A DNA stretch of 64,000 bases from Gammaproteobacteria bacterium. GTDB taxonomy: Bacteria; Gemmatimonadota; Gemmatimonadetes; Longimicrobiales; Gaopeijiaceae. Both the position numbers and the translations under genes were made by a program. Position 1 is the stretch's first letter. Every line of letters begins with the position of its first letter. The notes beneath the pieces are model-generated. The model saw only the letters and a program-made list of their open reading frames with translations. It had not been told where the DNA came from and did not search any database. This document shows, piece after piece, positions 43,971 to 54,440 of the stretch. The stretch covers positions 114,440 to 178,439 of the forward strand of contig JAPPMM010000019.1 in NCBI GenBank assembly GCA_028819075.1. The letters run 5' to 3'.

Positions 43971-44555
43971 GTGACTCGCTGGACCCGCCTCTCCCGCGCC
44001 ATCGACCGGGTCAACAACCGAATCGGGCGATGGACTTCGTGGCTGTGCCTGCTGATGGTGCTCGTGACGGCGTACAACACGGCCGTTCGCTACATCGGCG
44101 GCTATCTCGGCTTCAGGCTGAGCTCGAACCTGTATCTCGAGCTGCAGTGGTACCTGTTCAGCCTGCTCTTCCTGCTTGCCGCCGCGTCGGCGCTCTGCAA
44201 GGGCGAGCACGTACGGGTCGACATCCTCTACAGCCGGCTCTCGGCCAGGGCCCGCACCTGGATCGATCTCCTCGGCACCATCGTGCTCATGATCCCGTTC
44301 TCGGCGGTGACGCTCTGGCTGTCCTGGCCCGCGATCCGCAACTCCTGGGCGGTGCGCGAGATCTCCTCCGATCCCGGGGGCCTCCCGCGTTATCCGCTCA
44401 GAACATTCATTCTCATCTGCTTCCTGCTCCTCATCGTCCAGGGCATCTCGGAGATCATCAAGAAGCTCCGTGTCCTGCGCGGCCTGAAGATGGCCGGAAA
44501 CGGTTCATCCGACGACGATGCCGACAGCCCTCGGGTAACCGGAGGAATCGCGTAG
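43971..44555 (+). CDS. dctQ: TRAP transporter small permease (DctQ)
   Basis: 194 aa from GTG at 43971; the frame is open earlier, but family members begin close to the first TM helix. Four TM helices: about 22-42, 57-78, 97-118 and 145-165. Motifs LELQWYLFSLLFLLAAASALCKGEHVRVDILY match DctQ. Works with DctM and a periplasmic binding protein. Ends directly at the dctM start. Confidence 0.85.
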   Translation: MTRWTRLSRAIDRVNNRIGRWTSWLCLLMVLVTAYNTAVRYIGGYLGFRLSSNLYLELQWYLFSLLFLLAAASALCKGEHVRVDILYSRLSARARTWIDLLGTIVLMIPFSAVTLWLSWPAIRNSWAVREISSDPGGLPRYPLRTFILICFLLLIVQGISEIIKKLRVLRGLKMAGNGSSDDDADSPRVTGGIA

Positions 44556-45878
<1,323 letters not shown>

Positions 45879-47102
45879 CTACTGCCCGAAGGCCGCGTTC
45901 GCGTAGGCCCACTCCGCGCGGCCGAACCACTCGAACGCCTCCGCGCGGAACGCCGACCAGTGGTCGTACACGCGCCGGTAGGTGGCGTCGGCGGCGGCCC
46001 GCTCCTGCAGGATCTCCTGCGAAGCCACACGCGACACTTCCATGATCTCGGGAGAGAAGGCGCGCAGTTGGACCCCGCCTTCGACGAGACGCCGGAGGGC
46101 GGCCGGATTCCTTGAGTCGTACGTGGTCTCGACGCCGTGCGCGGCCGAGCGCACCGCCACGCGGAAGGCCTCCTGGTACGTGGAGGGAATCGAGTTCCAC
46201 GCGTCCCGGTTGACCTGGAAGGTGGTCGAGGGCCCCGGCTCCCACCAGCCGGGGTAGTAGTAGAAGCGGGCGGCGTTCTGGAAGCCGAGCTTCTCGTCGT
46301 CGTAGGGCCCGACCCACTCGGTGGCGTCGATCGCGCCCCGCTCGAGCGCCGGATAGATCTCCTGCGCGGCGAGGTTCTGGACGGTCACGCCCAGCCGGTC
46401 CATGACCTCCGCGCCCAGCCCGGGGATGCGCATCTTGAGTCCGTTCAGGTCCGTCGGGGTGTTGATCTCGCGGCGGAACCAGCCACCCATCTGCGCGCCC
46501 GTGTTGCCGGCCGGCAGGGGGATGATGTTGAAGTCGGAAAAGATCTCGCTGATGAGTTCGAGCCCGCCCGCGTCGTACAGCCAGGCGTGCTGCTGGCGGG
46601 AGGTGAGGCCGAAGGGAACGCAGGTGTCGAAGGCGAGCACCGGCGCCTTGCCCGTGTAGTAGTAGCTCGGGCTGTGGCCCACCTGGACGGTGCCCTGCTG
46701 CACGGCGTCCATCACCTCGAAGGCCGGCACCAGCTCGTTCGCCTCGTAGACGCGAAGCTGGAAGCGCCCGTCGGTCATCGCCGAGAGCGACTCGCCGCAG
46801 CGGGTGGCGGTGTCGAAGATGGCGTCGACGGTGCGCGGATAGCTGGACGCCAGGCGCCAGCGCACGTTCGGGTTGGTGATCACCGCGGGCGCGCCGCCAC
46901 CCCCGGTTTCCTGCTCCCCGCCGCCGCACGACGCGGCCAGCACCCCGGCCGCCGCGGCTCCGACGGCCGCCTTGCCGAGGAACGCCCTTCTCTCCAGGGT
47001 CGGCCCCGCTTCCGACAGGTTGCCGCCCTCGTGATCCGCCGCTGCGATCTCTGCGCCCGGTCGGCCGCCTTCGACCGTCCCGCTCCGGGAGTCCTTGTCC
47101 AT
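45879..47102 (-). CDS. dctP: TRAP solute-binding protein, TakP-like (Tat exported)
   Basis: 407 aa with a twin-arginine signal (ERRAFLGKAAVGAAAAGVLAASC, residues 37-59) that also ends in a cysteine, so it may be lipid-anchored. The mature part is similar to TakP-type 2-oxo-acid binders: SSYPRTVDAIF, VPAFEVMDAVQQGTVQVGHSPSYYYTGK, WFRREINTPTDLNGLKMRIPGLG and EWVGPYDDEKLGF. It is expected to deliver an organic (keto) acid to DctQM. The long N-terminal region before the Tat motif is unusual. It is transcribed toward dctM rather than with it. Confidence 0.9.
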   Translation of the reverse strand: MDKDSRSGTVEGGRPGAEIAAADHEGGNLSEAGPTLERRAFLGKAAVGAAAAGVLAASCGGGEQETGGGGAPAVITNPNVRWRLASSYPRTVDAIFDTATRCGESLSAMTDGRFQLRVYEANELVPAFEVMDAVQQGTVQVGHSPSYYYTGKAPVLAFDTCVPFGLTSRQQHAWLYDAGGLELISEIFSDFNIIPLPAGNTGAQMGGWFRREINTPTDLNGLKMRIPGLGAEVMDRLGVTVQNLAAQEIYPALERGAIDATEWVGPYDDEKLGFQNAARFYYYPGWWEPGPSTTFQVNRDAWNSIPSTYQEAFRVAVRSAAHGVETTYDSRNPAALRRLVEGGVQLRAFSPEIMEVSRVASQEILQERAAADATYRRVYDHWSAFRAEAFEWFGRAEWAYANAAFGQ

Positions 47103-47262
47103 GGGTACCCGATCCTTTGTGGTTCTGCGTGTTTCACTTGCGCGCTCGGGCGGCTTCTCGCCTCCGGAGCACGCGCAAGTTAGCCAGAAGTCATGCGGGA
47201 CGCACCGCTTGCGCGAGCCTCGCCGCTTTCAGGCCGCCTCTTCTCTTTCCTCGCCTCTCTCC

Positions 47263-48531
47263 TCAGCGCCGCTCCTCGGCGACGACTGACGACGCGATCA
47301 CCATCCCCAGGAACTCGTCGATGGCGCCGCCCTGGATCCAGCGCGCAACCACCACCAGGTCGTTGTCGCGATCGACGTAGACCAGGTTGGTCCCCGCGCC
47401 CCGGTGGCTGAACGACGACTCGGGCGTGCTGGAATACGAGCGCTGGCCGGTGTTCAGGAAGAAGTTCATGAAGCCGTACATCTCGTTCACCGAACCCGGG
47501 GTCTCGGCCATGTCCAGCCATTCCTCCGAGAGCAGCTGCTCGCCGTCCCAGCTGCCCTTGTGCAGGGTGAAGTAGCCGAAGCGGGCCTGGTCCTCAGCGC
47601 TCAGGTTCATTCCGCCGCCCCAGTGGGTTCCGCCGCTCACCGACTGCATCATCTCGCCGTCGACGTTCACCCACGAGTTCTCGTAGCCGTACCAGCGCCA
47701 GGTGTTGGAGGCGCCGATGGGATCCATGATGTGCTCGCGCAGCACCTGAGGCAGGGGCCGGCGCCAGACCTGGAGCGCCGCCAGCGCCAGCAGGTTCACG
47801 CGCACGTCGTTGTACTTGTAGGCCGTGCCGGGCTCGTTGCGCGGGCGGTTGCGGTTGGCCGCGACGTCGCGCCCCGGCCGGTCGCCCCAGTCGGGCTTGC
47901 CCCAGAGCGTGCCCTCCCAGTCGCTGGTCTGCCTCAGCAGATGATCCCAGGTGATCTTCTGGTTGTGCTCGGAGTCGAAGAGCGACACGGGGGTCGGCAC
48001 GCCGCGGCCGTCCGCCTCCATGCCGGGCTCGCCGTCGCCCACCGGCAGAATCAGCGGGGGCATGTACTCGTGCACCGCGTCGTTGACGTCGCGGATGAGT
48101 CCGCGGTCCCAGGCCAGCCCCACGGTCGATGAGAGAAAGCTCTTGGCGACGCTGAACGTCGGATCGACGCGCCTGGTCTCGCCCCATTCGGCGACGATGT
48201 AGCCGTCCTTGACGACGATGCCGCTCTGCGGACCCCGCACTTTGAGCGGGCCGATGGCCTCGTCGAAGGGCTCGGTGTTCCAGCTGAGCGCGTGCGCCAC
48301 CTCCAGGTCGCGCGGCGCGGTGCTCTCGCTCGCGATCGCGAAATCGACCGCCTGCTGCAGGAGTTCCGGGTTCATGCCCATCGACTCCGGGGACCTGCGC
48401 TCCCAGTCGCCCGGCGGCGGGAAGTAGGCGTCCTGCGCCTGCAGGCCGGCCGCGCCGAGCAGCAGGATCGCGCCGGCGATGGCGGAGAGGAGGGTGGACG
48501 TGACCGGCTGGGGCCGCTGTGATGACTTCAT
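47263..48531 (-). CDS. Exported serine hydrolase (class C beta-lactamase/esterase-like)
   Basis: 422 aa from ATG 48531 (a GTG three codons earlier has poorer spacing to GAGG). Signal peptide about 1-34. Catalytic SxxK in FSVAKSF, Y-x-N in YKYNDVRVN, and an H-x-G triad element in FSHRGAGTN. The family covers beta-lactamase-fold esterases and D-peptidases; the exact substrate is unknown. Probably periplasmic. Confidence 0.85.
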   Translation of the reverse strand: MKSSQRPQPVTSTLLSAIAGAILLLGAAGLQAQDAYFPPPGDWERRSPESMGMNPELLQQAVDFAIASESTAPRDLEVAHALSWNTEPFDEAIGPLKVRGPQSGIVVKDGYIVAEWGETRRVDPTFSVAKSFLSSTVGLAWDRGLIRDVNDAVHEYMPPLILPVGDGEPGMEADGRGVPTPVSLFDSEHNQKITWDHLLRQTSDWEGTLWGKPDWGDRPGRDVAANRNRPRNEPGTAYKYNDVRVNLLALAALQVWRRPLPQVLREHIMDPIGASNTWRWYGYENSWVNVDGEMMQSVSGGTHWGGGMNLSAEDQARFGYFTLHKGSWDGEQLLSEEWLDMAETPGSVNEMYGFMNFFLNTGQRSYSSTPESSFSHRGAGTNLVYVDRDNDLVVVARWIQGGAIDEFLGMVIASSVVAEERR

Positions 48532-48612
48532 GGGAATCACCTCGTTGGGGGGCGATAGATCGATGGATGGCGCCGGAGGGACGTTCGCTCGTCGATGACG
48601 ATATGATACGTC

Positions 48613-48624
48613 CCCGCGCGCGGG
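48613..48624. promoter_or_regulatory. Perfect GC palindrome between ilvA and the serine hydrolase
   Basis: CCCGCGCGCGGG is a perfect 12-bp palindrome just past the stop of the threonine dehydratase. It could act as a weak hairpin terminator or a regulator site, or be chance in GC-rich DNA. Confidence 0.25.
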
Positions 48625-48655
48625 ATGCGACAGGTGGCCGGAAGAACGAGCGGGG

Positions 48656-49867
48656 TCACGCCACCTCGCCCACCTGGTGTCCCAGCTCCCTCAGTTCGGC
48701 GACGATCTCGGCGACGTGAGCGCGTCCGCGCGTCTCGATCTCCATCTCGATGCTGACGTGGCCCACGGAGATGTCGCCGAAGGCGCGGGTGTGTTCGATG
48801 TGGAGCACGTTGGCCCCATGGATGGCGACCACGGCGGTGACTTCGTTCAGGTAGCCGGGCCGGTCCTGCACCACCACCGAGAGGCGCGCCAGGCGACCGT
48901 CCGCCCACAGCCCGCGGTCGATGATCTTCGAGGCCACGTTCATGTCGATATTGCCCCCGGAGAGGATGCACACGGTGACGTCGCCGGGGCCCAGGCGGAC
49001 CTTCTCGCCCAGAATCGCCGCCACCCCCACGGCCCCACCTCCCTCGACCACCATCTTCTCCGACTCCATGAGGAAGAAGATCGCGCGCACGATCTCCTCC
49101 TCGTCGACCACGACCACGTCGTCCACGAGGGCCTGGATGTGCGGGAAGGTGAGGTCGCCGATGCGCTTCACCGCGATACCGTCGGCGAGGGTGTCCGAGC
49201 GTTCCAGGTGGACGGGCTGGCCCGCCTCCAGCGATGCGACCGCCCCCGGCGAAGCCGCCGCCTCCACCCCGATGACGCGGGCGCCCGGCCGGCGCTCCTT
49301 CACCACCGTCGCGACCCCCGAGATCATCCCGCCGCCCCCGATGGGAACCACCAGCGTGTTGACGTCTGGCACCTGCTCCAGAACCTCCAGCGCCATGGTC
49401 CCCTGCCCCGCCATCACCGTGGGATCGTCGAAGGCGTGGACCACCGTGAGGCCCTCCTCGTCGGCCAGCTTCGCGACGCGGGCCATGCCGTCGGTGAGGG
49501 TCGCGCCGGTCTGGATGACGCGGGCCCCGTAGCCGCGCGTCTTGGTCACCTTGATGAGCGGTGCGGCGTCGGGCATCACGATGGTGCACGGAATTCCCAG
49601 GCGCGCCGAGTGGTACGCGAGCGCCTGGGCGTGGTTGCCCGCGCTGGCCGCGACCACCCCGGCCTCCCGCTGGGTCGGCTCCAGCAGGAGCAGTCGGTTC
49701 AGCGAGCCGCGGTCCTTGAACGAACCCGTCCGCTGCCGGAACTCGGCCTTGAAGTGCACGCGCCCCAGCCGGGAGCGGTCGAGCCCGAGGGAGCGCGGGC
49801 AGTCGGTCTCAACAACGCCGTCCCCGATGCGCCCGCGGGCCGCAATGATGTCGTCGCAAGAGAGCAT
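48656..49867 (-). CDS. ilvA: Threonine dehydratase with C-terminal ACT domain
   Basis: PLP enzyme (403 aa) that deaminates threonine to 2-oxobutanoate. Lysine motif TGSFKDRGSLNRL (family SFK-x-RGA), the ASAGNHAQALAYH phosphate site, VVPIGGGGMISG glycine loop and a C-terminal ACT domain (about 325-400, VVVQDRPGYLNEVTAVVA). A single ACT domain resembles the catabolic/short biosynthetic type. Start chosen at the ATG 49867; GTG at 49888 is also possible. The 2-oxobutanoate product fits the keto-acid TRAP system nearby, but this is only an inference. Confidence 0.86.
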   Translation of the reverse strand: MLSCDDIIAARGRIGDGVVETDCPRSLGLDRSRLGRVHFKAEFRQRTGSFKDRGSLNRLLLLEPTQREAGVVAASAGNHAQALAYHSARLGIPCTIVMPDAAPLIKVTKTRGYGARVIQTGATLTDGMARVAKLADEEGLTVVHAFDDPTVMAGQGTMALEVLEQVPDVNTLVVPIGGGGMISGVATVVKERRPGARVIGVEAAASPGAVASLEAGQPVHLERSDTLADGIAVKRIGDLTFPHIQALVDDVVVVDEEEIVRAIFFLMESEKMVVEGGGAVGVAAILGEKVRLGPGDVTVCILSGGNIDMNVASKIIDRGLWADGRLARLSVVVQDRPGYLNEVTAVVAIHGANVLHIEHTRAFGDISVGHVSIEMEIETRGRAHVAEIVAELRELGHQVGEVA

Positions 49868-50062
49868 GTTCACAAAGCTGCGCCTCACGGAGAGAGCTCT
49901 TCGGTTGCTCCGAGGGAGCGTTCTGCCGATTGCGCCGGGGCGGGATCGGCACGCGAGCCACTCTCGTTACTCTCGCCTCTCCTGGATTGTTGCCTTCGCT
50001 TGCCCTCCCAACCAGCCGTCGAACCGCCTCCGCAGCCCACGCCAGCGGCCTTGCGCACCCGC

Positions 50063-50084
50063 ATCTACGACGATTATCGTAGAT
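50063..50084. promoter_or_regulatory. Inverted repeat (operator-like) between divergent genes
   Basis: ATCTACGA (50063-50070), 6-base spacer, TCGTAGAT (50077-50084): perfect 8-bp arms in a local AT-rich spot of the 250-base gap between the threonine dehydratase and the propeller gene. Size and symmetry suit a dimeric repressor. Confidence 0.55.
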
Positions 50085-50121
50085 CGTCCTGGAATAACCT
50101 GAGTCAAGTGGAGGCGGGAAG

Positions 50122-51378
50122 GTGCATCGGAATCTGCGATTGCTGGCCATCGGAGGAATGTGGATCGCCGGAGGGCTCGCTCCGGGCTCGGAGGCCATCG
50201 GTCTCCTCGCCCAGGAGGTTGTCGATCTACCCGAGGAGGATCTGCCGCTCTCACCGGACTTCGAGCTGGTGTACCGCATCGGATCGACGGAGGCGGAGGC
50301 CGAATGGGAGGAGTTCTTTACCATCCGGAGCGTCGGCTTCGACGGTGCCGGGAACCTGTACCTGCTGGACGGTGCGGGAACGGATGGCGGCCGGCGAGTC
50401 GTCGTCGTGGACGCTGCCGGAAGCCATGTAGGGGACTTCGGGCGCCCCGGTGACGGTCCCGGTGAGTTCCAGATGGCAATGGAACTCATCGTATGGGACG
50501 ACGGACGCACCCTCGTGCGCGACATGATGAGGGGGTACCACGTCTTCGGTCCGGGCGGTGAGTTCGAACGCACGGTGCGGGAAGCGGGCCGCGGGATTGG
50601 AATCGGAACCCGTGCGGGCCTTCGGCCGGAGCGGACGGGATCTCGGACGGTGGTGGCCCGGGACGAGCGCTCGATCCTCCGCATCGACATGTCTTCGGCG
50701 GAAGTTGAGGACCGCGTCCTCGTGGAGGCCTGGGCTCCACGAGCGCCGACCGAACTCCCGGCTGGCGCAGACTTCGAGGACGTGCTCGACATGATGGGCG
50801 ACGAGTGGGGGTTTGAACCGGAGCTTCTGTTCGACCCGCTTCCATCGGGCGGAGTCGCGTTCTCGGACTCGTCGGCCTATGCGATCAAGGTCACCGACTC
50901 ATCCGGCCGGGTCTCGCACATCCTGCGTCGAGCGATACGGCCGCTGCCCGTGACGGAGCGCATGAGGCGCACGGAGCGCGAACGCCAGCTTGAACGGGAG
51001 GCGAACCGGCAAGTCACGCAACTAGGGGGAGGGGGGGAACTGCCCCCTGAGATCCGGGAGATGTTCAACCGTTTCGGAGCAACTCGGCGGGCGGCGCTCG
51101 AGAACATGCGGTTCTACCCCGAAGTCCCGGTGGTCGCCGCGGTGCACGCCACTTGGGAGGGGAGCCTGTGGGTGCAGCGCAGCACGGAGCCGGGCACGAG
51201 TGAATCGGGCCCGATCGACGTGCTTGCGCAGGACGGCTGCTACGTGGGCACCTTCCCTGTCGGGCGGCTCGAAATGCCGGACGCCTTCGGCCCCGATGGT
51301 CTCGCCGTCTTCGTCGACACGGACGAGTTTGATGTCCCGGTGATCACGGTCAGGCGATTGCCGGAGCAGATCCGCTGA
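50122..51378 (+). CDS. Exported 6-bladed beta-propeller protein
   Basis: 418 aa from GTG 50122 with GGAGGCGGG upstream. Signal peptide about 1-30. The body has NHL/6-bladed propeller patterns (FFTIRSVGFDGAGNLYLLDGAG, RRVVVVDAAGSHVGDFGRPGDGPGEF), followed by an Arg/Glu-rich insertion (about 280-335) not found in simple propellers. Widely seen in FCB bacteria; ligand unknown. The divergent inverted repeat lies about 40 bases upstream. Confidence 0.72.
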   Translation: MHRNLRLLAIGGMWIAGGLAPGSEAIGLLAQEVVDLPEEDLPLSPDFELVYRIGSTEAEAEWEEFFTIRSVGFDGAGNLYLLDGAGTDGGRRVVVVDAAGSHVGDFGRPGDGPGEFQMAMELIVWDDGRTLVRDMMRGYHVFGPGGEFERTVREAGRGIGIGTRAGLRPERTGSRTVVARDERSILRIDMSSAEVEDRVLVEAWAPRAPTELPAGADFEDVLDMMGDEWGFEPELLFDPLPSGGVAFSDSSAYAIKVTDSSGRVSHILRRAIRPLPVTERMRRTERERQLEREANRQVTQLGGGGELPPEIREMFNRFGATRRAALENMRFYPEVPVVAAVHATWEGSLWVQRSTEPGTSESGPIDVLAQDGCYVGTFPVGRLEMPDAFGPDGLAVFVDTDEFDVPVITVRRLPEQIR

Positions 51379-51544
51379 AGGTCTCGCCCTCCACACAGCA
51401 CCCCGGGGCGGGCGCCCCGATCGTTGAGCGTCATCCCGGCCCACCGCGCCCGTCGCCCCAGGTTCCCGGTTTCGTTACCTTCCTGACGAACTTCGCCAAG
51501 AGCCTTGCGCCAACCCGCGCGATCCTTACCGGAGGCTACGAAAA

Positions 51545-51841
51545 GTGACAAGCATCGAATGGATCATTCCGTTCGCTCTCTACCCCACCCTGGCCGCCCT
51601 CTACTACGGCGGCGCCCCCATCCGCTTCGAAGGCCCCGACAACGCGCGCCAGCTCCTGGGAGTGGCTCTCGGCCTGGTCATCTTCCTGGCGGTGTGGGGC
51701 GTGCTCAAGACGGTCCTTCAGCCGATGACCGGGCCTATGATCGGCCTCGCGGCCGCGTCAATCCTCGCGAGCTTTGCGTTGCGCCCGGGCTGCAGACTGG
51801 GATGTCGCCTGGTCGGCGTTCGCGTGGTAGACGACCAGTAG
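51545..51841 (+). CDS. Small membrane protein, unknown
   Basis: 98 aa, GTG start with GGAGG at 51532. Three or four hydrophobic segments (about 7-22, 38-55, 62-78). No recognised family. It converges with the Tsx-like gene, 5 bases apart. Confidence 0.6.
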   Translation: MTSIEWIIPFALYPTLAALYYGGAPIRFEGPDNARQLLGVALGLVIFLAVWGVLKTVLQPMTGPMIGLAAASILASFALRPGCRLGCRLVGVRVVDDQ

Positions 51842-51846
51842 TCCGC

Positions 51847-52635
51847 TCAATCCAACTGCCAGACCACGAGTAGCTGCACCACACTCTCGTCGCGGGTCGT
51901 TCCCAGCTTGTTGGTCCAGAGCTGGTATTCCACGCCCACGTGGAGGACGTTCGCGGCCCGGGTCAGCGCCTGTCCCACATCCCATCTGAACTGGGGTTGG
52001 GCGAGGATGCTGGCCGGGTATTCGTCCCCAACCTCGTTTGTAACGGCGCCCATGTACTCGGCGTGCCCGGTGAACGAGAACGACTGACTGCCCAGCTGGA
52101 AGACGGAGAGCCAGCTCACGTCGAAGTTGAAGCTGTCTCCCGTGCTCGGCGCGCCGCCGCCGTCAAGCCCGCTGCTGGCGTCGATGAAGCCCCCGAGAAT
52201 CGTGTTCACGAAGATGAATCCGGGGATGTTCCAGCCCAGTTCCACGCCGGGCACGTACTTCACGACCTTTGACTGGATGCCGAGGTTGACGCCCGCGACC
52301 AGCCGGACATCGTTCACCGGCCCGAAACCGACGCCTCCCTCCGCCAGTGAACCCAGGCTCAGCGTCGGATACCATTCGCCATACAGATCCCGGTCGTTGA
52401 AGCCGTCCGCGACGCCGTCGGTGGAATAGTCCAGGAAGAAGAAGGAGCCTCCCGCGCGCCATCCTCCGGCGTGTTGCAGCGTGAAGATGTGGGTCGGCTC
52501 GCTGGCGGCGGAGAAGGGGTTCAGGATGCTGCCGCGCTGGTAGTGGAGCTCCAGTTGGGCCGACGCCGGCGCGGCGATGAGCCAGAACGCAGCGGCGACC
52601 GTCGCGGACGCGAGCGTTGGAAATCGACGACTCAT
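51847..52635 (-). CDS. Tsx/OmpK-like outer-membrane channel
   Basis: 262 aa. Signal peptide MSRRFPTLASATVAAAFWLIAAPASA, then a 12-strand-like beta pattern: LHYQRGSILNPFSAASEPTHIFTLQHAGGW, FFLDYSTDGVADGFNDRDLYGEWYPTLSLG, ending with an aromatic-poor strand QLLVVWQLD. Matches the nucleoside-channel/Tsx domain family. An ATG at 52635 with GGGGAGGG fits; the longer frame upstream is out of family. Confidence 0.8.
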   Translation of the reverse strand: MSRRFPTLASATVAAAFWLIAAPASAQLELHYQRGSILNPFSAASEPTHIFTLQHAGGWRAGGSFFFLDYSTDGVADGFNDRDLYGEWYPTLSLGSLAEGGVGFGPVNDVRLVAGVNLGIQSKVVKYVPGVELGWNIPGFIFVNTILGGFIDASSGLDGGGAPSTGDSFNFDVSWLSVFQLGSQSFSFTGHAEYMGAVTNEVGDEYPASILAQPQFRWDVGQALTRAANVLHVGVEYQLWTNKLGTTRDESVVQLLVVWQLD

Positions 52636-52848
52636 CGCAGACTGGCCCTCCCCGGATTTCGCTCTATTCCTGAATTCCTTCCCCACATCATCGACGCGGA
52701 ATTCTATGGGCCGGCATGACACTCTGCCAGCGGACCGGCGAGGCCGCGTGTAAGATTGTATCCTGATGCGATGCCCCGGTACGGCTCGCCAAGCCGCTTC
52801 GGCTGACGCCTTCACGGCGTCGAGAGACGTTTTCGCCACAGACACGTC

Positions 52849-53892
52849 ATGTTCTTCCCAGAAAGCAGCCCGGTCTCTGCGCCGCGCCGTTACATCGCCG
52901 CATCCGTCGCGCCCGCATTCTTCTTCCTGCCCGCGCTGATTCCGGCCCTGATCGCGTGCGGCGGGGACGCCGTCGCGCCGTCTCCGCCACCGGTCGAGCC
53001 CGATCCCGTCGAGCCACAGCCTCCGCCGGATCCACCGGCGATCCAGATTCCTGCCCAGGGAACATCCGCGACGCTCGACGTCGCCACCTGGAACCTCCTC
53101 TACTTCGGAGCCGCGAACCAGGGACCCGATGACGAGCCCTTGCAGATGGCGCGCGTCCGCGACGTGATTCTGGGAACCGACGCCGACCTGTGGGGGGTGC
53201 AGGAGGTGACCGACGCGGATGCCTTCGCCGCGCTGCTGGATCGGCTGCCCGGGTACCGGGGATTCCTCGCCGACGACGCGTCGGTATCCGGCGGATCCGG
53301 CGCCTACAGCCGCGGGGAACTCAAGGTCGGCCTCATCTACAAGCCGTCGGTCGCGGAGGTCGCCGGCGCCCGCGTCATCCTGACCGATCTGGACTACGAG
53401 TTCGCGGGCCGCCCGCCGCTGGAGGTGCAGCTTCGCGTGACGCTGGGGGGCGCGAGCCGGGATGTCGTCCTGATCGTACTGCACGCCAAGGCCATCGCCG
53501 ACGAGACCTCATGGGAGCGGCGCATGGCGGCGGGCGAAGGCCTGAGGGAGTACCTCGACGCCACATGGCCGGACCGCGCGGTGCTCGTACCCGGGGACTG
53601 GAACGACGACGTGGACGAGTCGATCACGCGCGGGCGCGATACGCCCTATCGCGTATTCGTGGACGCGGCCCCGGAGTGGGTGTTCCCCACCGCCAGCCTG
53701 AGCGCCGCGCGGGCGCGGTCGATGCCGCGCTACACCGAGGTGATCGATCACATCCTGGCGTCGGACGAAGCGATGGCGTGGTACGAGGAGGGATCGGCCA
53801 TGGTGTACCAGGTGGACGAGTTCATCGACGCCTACCTGGACACCACCAGCGACCATCTGCCCGTGATGGCGCGATTCGCGCCGGAGGGGTGA
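52849..53892 (+). CDS. Exported endonuclease/exonuclease/phosphatase-family lipoprotein
   Basis: 347 aa. N-terminal hydrophobic segment ending in the lipobox-like LIACGG, a Pro-rich linker (about 44-66), then an EEP fold: TWNLLYFG, WGVQEVTD (Glu), GELKVGLIYKP, LIVLHAKA, VPGDWNDDVDES (D and N) and TSDHLPVMA (final D-H). All catalytic residues are present, so a phosphodiesterase or nuclease is likely. It might degrade extracellular DNA or phosphoesters. Divergent from the Tsx-like nucleoside channel. Confidence 0.82.
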   Translation: MFFPESSPVSAPRRYIAASVAPAFFFLPALIPALIACGGDAVAPSPPPVEPDPVEPQPPPDPPAIQIPAQGTSATLDVATWNLLYFGAANQGPDDEPLQMARVRDVILGTDADLWGVQEVTDADAFAALLDRLPGYRGFLADDASVSGGSGAYSRGELKVGLIYKPSVAEVAGARVILTDLDYEFAGRPPLEVQLRVTLGGASRDVVLIVLHAKAIADETSWERRMAAGEGLREYLDATWPDRAVLVPGDWNDDVDESITRGRDTPYRVFVDAAPEWVFPTASLSAARARSMPRYTEVIDHILASDEAMAWYEEGSAMVYQVDEFIDAYLDTTSDHLPVMARFAPEG

Positions 53893-53976
53893 CCGCGGGC
53901 CGGATCGTCGGACCCGGCCCAGTGATCCGGGCGGAAGAATGCAGGAAGGGCCGCGGGAGAAGCGCCGCCGGTGGGC

Positions 53977-54246
53977 CTACTCGTCGATCAGGCGGCGGTT
54001 GCGGACGTCGCTGGCGCCCATCGAGACCCCGGAGCCGACTCCGGCACCCACCAGCAGTCCGGCTCCGATGCCCACGATGGGCAGCCAGGATACGGCAACG
54101 GCGGTCAGAGCACCGGTAATGACGCCCAGCCAGCGTTTCTCGACCCACGACGTGTAGCGCAGGCGCCGCCGGACGAAACTCCGCGACTTCATGTGCGCGT
54201 AGATCCCGACGGCAGCCGCGATCCCCAATCCGATCAGTTCAAACAT
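53977..54246 (-). CDS. Small two-helix membrane protein, unknown
   Basis: 89 aa from ATG 54246 with AAAGGAG seven bases upstream (GTG at 54249 has worse spacing). Two hydrophobic segments (about 2-15 and 45-68) separated by a basic loop (SRSFVRRRLRYTSWVEKRW). A Gly-rich second helix suggests glycine-zipper character. No family recognised. Confidence 0.6.
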   Translation of the reverse strand: MFELIGLGIAAAVGIYAHMKSRSFVRRRLRYTSWVEKRWLGVITGALTAVAVSWLPIVGIGAGLLVGAGVGSGVSMGASDVRNRRLIDE

Positions 54247-54346
54247 CACGACACTCCTTTGACAGGCATCCCGGCCCCCCTGGGCTCTGCGCCTTACGCG
54301 CGAGCGGGGGATCCGTTTCGCGCCGGGACGGGTTCGAATAAGTATG

Positions 54347-54375
54347 GTACAGGTTCCGGCAAGTACAGGGTTCGG
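54347..54375. repeat. Imperfect direct repeat upstream of the protease gene
   Basis: GTACAGGTTCCGG (54347-54359) and GTACAGGGTTCGG (54363-54375) are spaced 16 bases apart in the gap ahead of the protease gene at 54441. This could be a regulator site. A somewhat AT-rich segment (AATAAGTATGG) precedes it and might be part of a promoter. Confidence 0.4.
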
Positions 54376-54440
54376 CGCGCAGGCAGCGGTGCCGCCAGGA
54401 GAGCAGGGTCGATGAGCGACCGCAGGTTCGGAGTCGGGCG

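Noticed and set aside
51847..53484. Extended 545-residue Tsx-like frame
   Set aside because: The upstream half overlaps the divergent EEP gene antisense and has no signal peptide; the ATG at 52635 with a good Shine-Dalgarno and signal peptide is correct.
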